Shown piece by piece: positions 60,962 through 64,000 of a stretch of 64,000 bases of DNA (positions are counted from its first letter, which is position 1; the number at the start of each line of letters is the position of its first letter). Origin of the DNA: Haliclystus octoradiatus (taxonomy: Eukaryota; Cnidaria; Staurozoa; Stauromedusae; Haliclystidae); assembly GCA_916610825.1 (NCBI GenBank), contig OU744446.1:6474309-6538308 (forward strand), written 5' to 3'. The notes beneath the pieces were generated by a model that was given only the letters and a program-made list of their open reading frames with translations, did no database searches and was not told the origin of the DNA. The translations under genes were made by a program, and so were the position numbers.

Positions 60962-61022
60962 GAGACCAAATGAACTGCACTTCATGTGGCACAGAGGACA
61001 AAGGCAGAGAACATGCCCTGTG
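60962..61022 (+). CDS. Candidate exon encoding a Cys-rich start
   Basis: Acceptor TTATGCTTTTCAG and donor TG|GTAAGC bracket 61 bases. From ATG at 60970 it reads MNCTSCGTEDKGREHAL plus two bases of a split codon. The CxxC followed by H looks like the first half of a zinc-binding module. It does not join in phase to the exon at 62208, and no partner exon was found. It could be a first exon of another gene or chance. Confidence 0.3.
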
Positions 61023-61329
61023 GTAAGCTGAATGGAACAACCAAACGATCCATGTTAGAGTTTGGATTTTAACCTGATGATCTAAACGATTATTAAATTC
61101 TTGATTACCACACTCAATGTGTGCTCCTCTATAAAGCTGTTGATTATAGGCACTTCAAATGAATTGAATTACGACCGAGTAGACCGAAGCTGGGGTAGAG
61201 AAGGCCAGAAGGGGAACCGGGGTTTGCCTTCAACCAGGGTGTGTCCTTCTGATTTGCATGGACGCTTAGGCGAGAAAACATTCATAAGATAAGTTCTTGA
61301 TAAGAACTCTTAAACTATGCTCCTGTATA

Positions 61330-61862
61330 ATGCGTGTATCAGCGGCTTTCCCGGGGGTTGACCCCCGGGGATTTGCAAAATTGGTCCCACCAAACTAATT
61401 TAATCTCCCTGGGTGAGGGGCAACATTGATTTTACAATTCCCCCTCCACCAAGGCGGCCTGAAATATTGATCCTTTCTGTGAAAGGATAATCCAATTTAT
61501 GATGTAGCCTATTTGAAAAATAAATAAATTCAAAATTATCCATAATAAAGTAAATTTCTACAATTTCTAATATTAAAAATTGAGAAATGTGAAAATTAAG
61601 TTGATATAACAAAACAAAACATATACTAACACACTTTCTCATACATTAGCAATCATCCTTTCTTTCAATTCCAGCAGAAGAATTTCTTTTAAAATACTGC
61701 TGATCATAAATTACATTGCCTAGGGGTTTCCCCGGGGGTATAATCAAAATTTGCAAAAGAAGACAAAATCCCAGGGCATCTATTTCTTAGCAAAACTCAA
61801 CTAATCCCCCTGAAAGGCCGGGGTTCCCTGGGGTCCCCCGGGAAAGCTTCTAATACACGCAT
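61330..61862. mobile_element. TIR element with GC-rich ends
   Basis: Left end ATGCGTGTATCAGCGGCTTT then CCCGGGGG; right end CCCCCGGGAAAGCTTCTAAT then ACACGCAT. These are inverted copies over about 40 bp. A third CCCCGGGGGTATAATC block sits inside, beside TTTGCAAAAGAAGACAAAAT. The interior is non-coding. Confidence 0.75.
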
Positions 61863-62139
61863 AACCCTGTTGATGGCATGTAGCTCATTTTAATTGAATT
61901 ACCACCACCAAGACCAATAGAGATTTTTTTTTACTTTTAACAAAGTCTAGAATGGGACTTGAATTTTCAATTTATATAGCACAGATTTTTCCTTAAGTGT
62001 TTGGTTCTTCACCAAGACTTCCATCTGTATGTCGATATTGGTTGAACCATTGGTTGCTAGCCTACACCTAGCGAATTGACTTTGGTTAATATATTAACAT
62101 CACAACCCGTTTATTATGATTTATGACAAAATTTTGGGT

Positions 62140-62178
62140 TTTCCTCAAACAGGGATATTAACGAGGTTACACTATACT
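62140..62178. repeat. End of a TACAGTGTAA-family element
   Basis: GATATTAACGAGGTTACACT followed by ATA matches the right end of the element at 14091-14233 (GATAATAAGTAGGTTACACT). Confidence 0.4.
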
Positions 62179-62207
62179 ACTTAGGATCTGTTTTACTGAT
62201 TTAGCCA

Positions 62208-63318
62208 ATGGCAATGATGCAAACAGAATCAATACCTGACTCACCAAAAAAAGAGAAAGTGATTGTCAGTTGGGAAGAATCGACATCAATCAATCTACTT
62301 GTTACTTTATACAAGGTGATTTTAACAGTTGATAGGCCTAACAATCAAACTTGCTTTTATGGTCCCTCTGGACTGTTATTTTAAAATTGGTTGTCTGTAG
62401 GTAGCCTGCGTATAGTCTTTGTGTAGTCCGTCTGCCTCTGCGCATTAGCACCGAGTTAATATAGGCCTACTGATTGTTCTCTCCAACTGGAAGTCTATTA
62501 TGGCTGTCTTATAGAATATGTGAATAGAAAAAGTGAATGATATTTAAAATAATGAAAATTGAGTAACAGCAGGAACCTACACTACATAGATATTTAGTTA
62601 ATTTGAATTCAGTAAAAATACTTACTGCGCCAATACTCAGACGGACTATACAAATAAAACGTTTGTCTGCGCGCACACTATCTGTAGGCTAATGGCCACG
62701 TTTTCCATATGTGCTCAATTTCATCTTATGCAGTGTGTTTTACAAAGGTTGGTAAATTGAGAGTCAAAAACATTGACACCCTTATGAGCCAGGGTTATTA
62801 ATCAAAAATTACAATGATCAGTGTCCGAGCCATCTGTAAAACAGATGGCTCCATGGTCTGTGTTTGTTGTCATAAAGTCTTTCCAAGAAAGTTTCAAGCG
62901 ATTTGAATATTTTCTAATTAGTTTCTTTAAATATATGCTAATACAGGTACATGTAGTAGTAGGTTAAACAATCCATATTTTCTTTTATAGGATGGTGAAA
63001 ACACTTCATTCAAGAAAAAAGAATACACATTTGTTCTGGAAGACGTATGTGTCACAATTTTTTTTATATGAGAAAGAACAATTTTAGAAAAAGAACAAGA
63101 ATCATGTTGTTAAACTAAGGCCAAACTTACAAACATTTCATAGAACATCCACAGGACATAAATGTTCATTTTCAATTTCATTTACCAAACAAAACATTCT
63201 GTTTTGTCCAATGTTCGTTGTGCAAATTTATTTTCGACTAGGAGTCTAAAACATTTGGATGTAGGCAGGTCTTAAACACGGAAGACGCAGAGAGATTTAC
63301 GGAAGAGTTGAAGTATAG
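62208..63318 (+). CDS. Unrecognised protein, N-terminal exons (continues past the window)
   Basis: Three exons join in frame: 62208-62315 (36 codons), 62991-63044 (18 codons) and 63242-63318 (25 codons plus 2 bases). They read MAMMQTESIPDSPKKEKVIV, SWEESTSINLLVTLYK, DGENTSFKKKEYTFVLED and ESKTFGCRQVLNTEDAERFT then EELKY. Introns have GT/AG ends with pyrimidine tracts. The ATG lies 4 bases after a TTTAG, so the region could start at a spliced or trans-spliced leader; this is speculative. The short charged beta-like stretches followed by a DAERFTEEL helix resemble the end of a PH/WH1-type fold, but I cannot name a family. The next exon was not found before 64000. Confidence 0.6.
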
Positions 63319-63682
63319 GTATGTATTGTGTTTTTGAGTATCAGAATGAGACAACGGGTTGGTGATTTGCCGCCTTTCTTGTCGTTTATCTGCCGCTAGC
63401 GTCAGAAAAACACAAGTGTAGTGAATGAACAGAACATAAAAATCAATATTTATTAAGCCGAGTATGTTAAAAGCAAACATATAAGGACGTTGTTGACACC
63501 AGAACTATCAATGGTACTATTCAAAGGCTTCAAAAGGAATAAAAATGAGTAGTTAGATAGTAATCGCATATTTCATTTAATTTATCTCAAAATGTTTTGT
63601 ACTACAGCATAATATTGGTACATGTTTGCTAAATAGTAGCGTTGGTAGTGCTCAATATTCAAAATCAGAGCTTCAACATTAA

Positions 63683-63772
63683 ATAAAATGAGTCAGTCTT
63701 GCCTGATGATCGCCAATGGTGTGATTTGTGAAACTGGAGTGGCGAGAATTCATATGTCTCTTTCTTGATTCG
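63683..63772 (+). repeat. GATCATCAGACA family copy (single arm)
   Basis: AATGAGTCAGTCTTGCCTGA to CATATGTCTCTTTCTTGATT is the reverse-complement partner of 52742-52830. It lies in an intron of the unrecognised gene. Confidence 0.65.
63698..63746 (+). ncRNA. Hammerhead-ribozyme-like motif (stem II enlarged)
   Basis: Stem I CTTGC pairs with GCGAG (one G-U), a compensatory change relative to CTTGT/ACGAG at 52771-52814. The core CTGATGA and GAAA are kept, but extra bases TGATTTG follow stem II and the cleavage-position base is G, so activity is unlikely. Confidence 0.35.
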
Positions 63773-64000
63773 TTTTTTTATTTAGTAAATATATAACTTG
63801 GTTAGATAGTAAGATTCTTGGTAATATGGATGCATTGCTTTTTAGACATTCTAGTCATAGACATTATACATTCATATAATATTGTAAATTATACACACCA
63901 TTATAAATGTTTTTTTTATCATCGAATAGACTTAATAACATAACTCAAGCTGATTGAAGATCGAAGCAATGAATATTGTTGCCTCTCGATGGTATTTGCT

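Larger units (their letters stand above)
63319..64000. other. Intron of the unrecognised gene
   Basis: Apart from the repeat at 63683-63772 nothing is recognisable. The small minus-strand ORF at 63238-63480 overlaps the coding exon and is taken as chance. Confidence 0.5.

Overview
The window is eukaryotic, AT-rich, intron-rich DNA that most resembles an invertebrate chordate such as an ascidian tunicate. That placement is an inference from protein divergence, intron density, repeat style and a gene pair shared with vertebrates; it is not proven. Four host genes can be read, all on the + strand.

Layout: (1) 1-2691 is repeat-rich DNA, probably an intron of the first gene. (2) 2692-34722 is a DENND4 (Crag/C-myc promoter-binding protein) Rab-GEF gene, lacking only its extreme 5' end; 37 exons join in one continuous frame. 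(3) 35323-51625 is MAU2 (SCC4, cohesin loader), with 20 proposed exons, one of them a tentative 18-nt micro-exon. (4) 55831-59534 is GATAD2 (p66, NuRD subunit), with two coding exons, the second about 1.8 kb. (5) 62208 to beyond the window is the start of a gene I do not recognise. DENND4 acts in Rab10-type membrane traffic, MAU2 in cohesin loading and GATAD2 in chromatin repression. They share no pathway, but MAU2 followed by GATAD2 in the same order and orientation is also the human chr19p13.11 arrangement.

The introns and intergenic DNA are packed with small interspersed elements, most of them foldback or terminal-inverted-repeat (TIR) MITEs. At least eight families occur more than once, including a TA-flanked CAGTGAAACCTG family, a family built from the palindrome GTTCATGAAC, hAT-like and Mutator-like families with visible target-site duplications, and a family carrying hammerhead-ribozyme-like cores. 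There are also tRNA-derived SINEs, LINE 3' ends whose tail resembles the SINE tail, Penelope-like element pieces (a GIY-YIG domain and a reverse-transcriptase C-terminal piece), and a composite TIR element containing telomere-type CCCTAA repeats. The most interesting candidate is the hammerhead-like family (17173-17267, 52771-52814, 63698-63746), where compensatory changes between copies support the fold.
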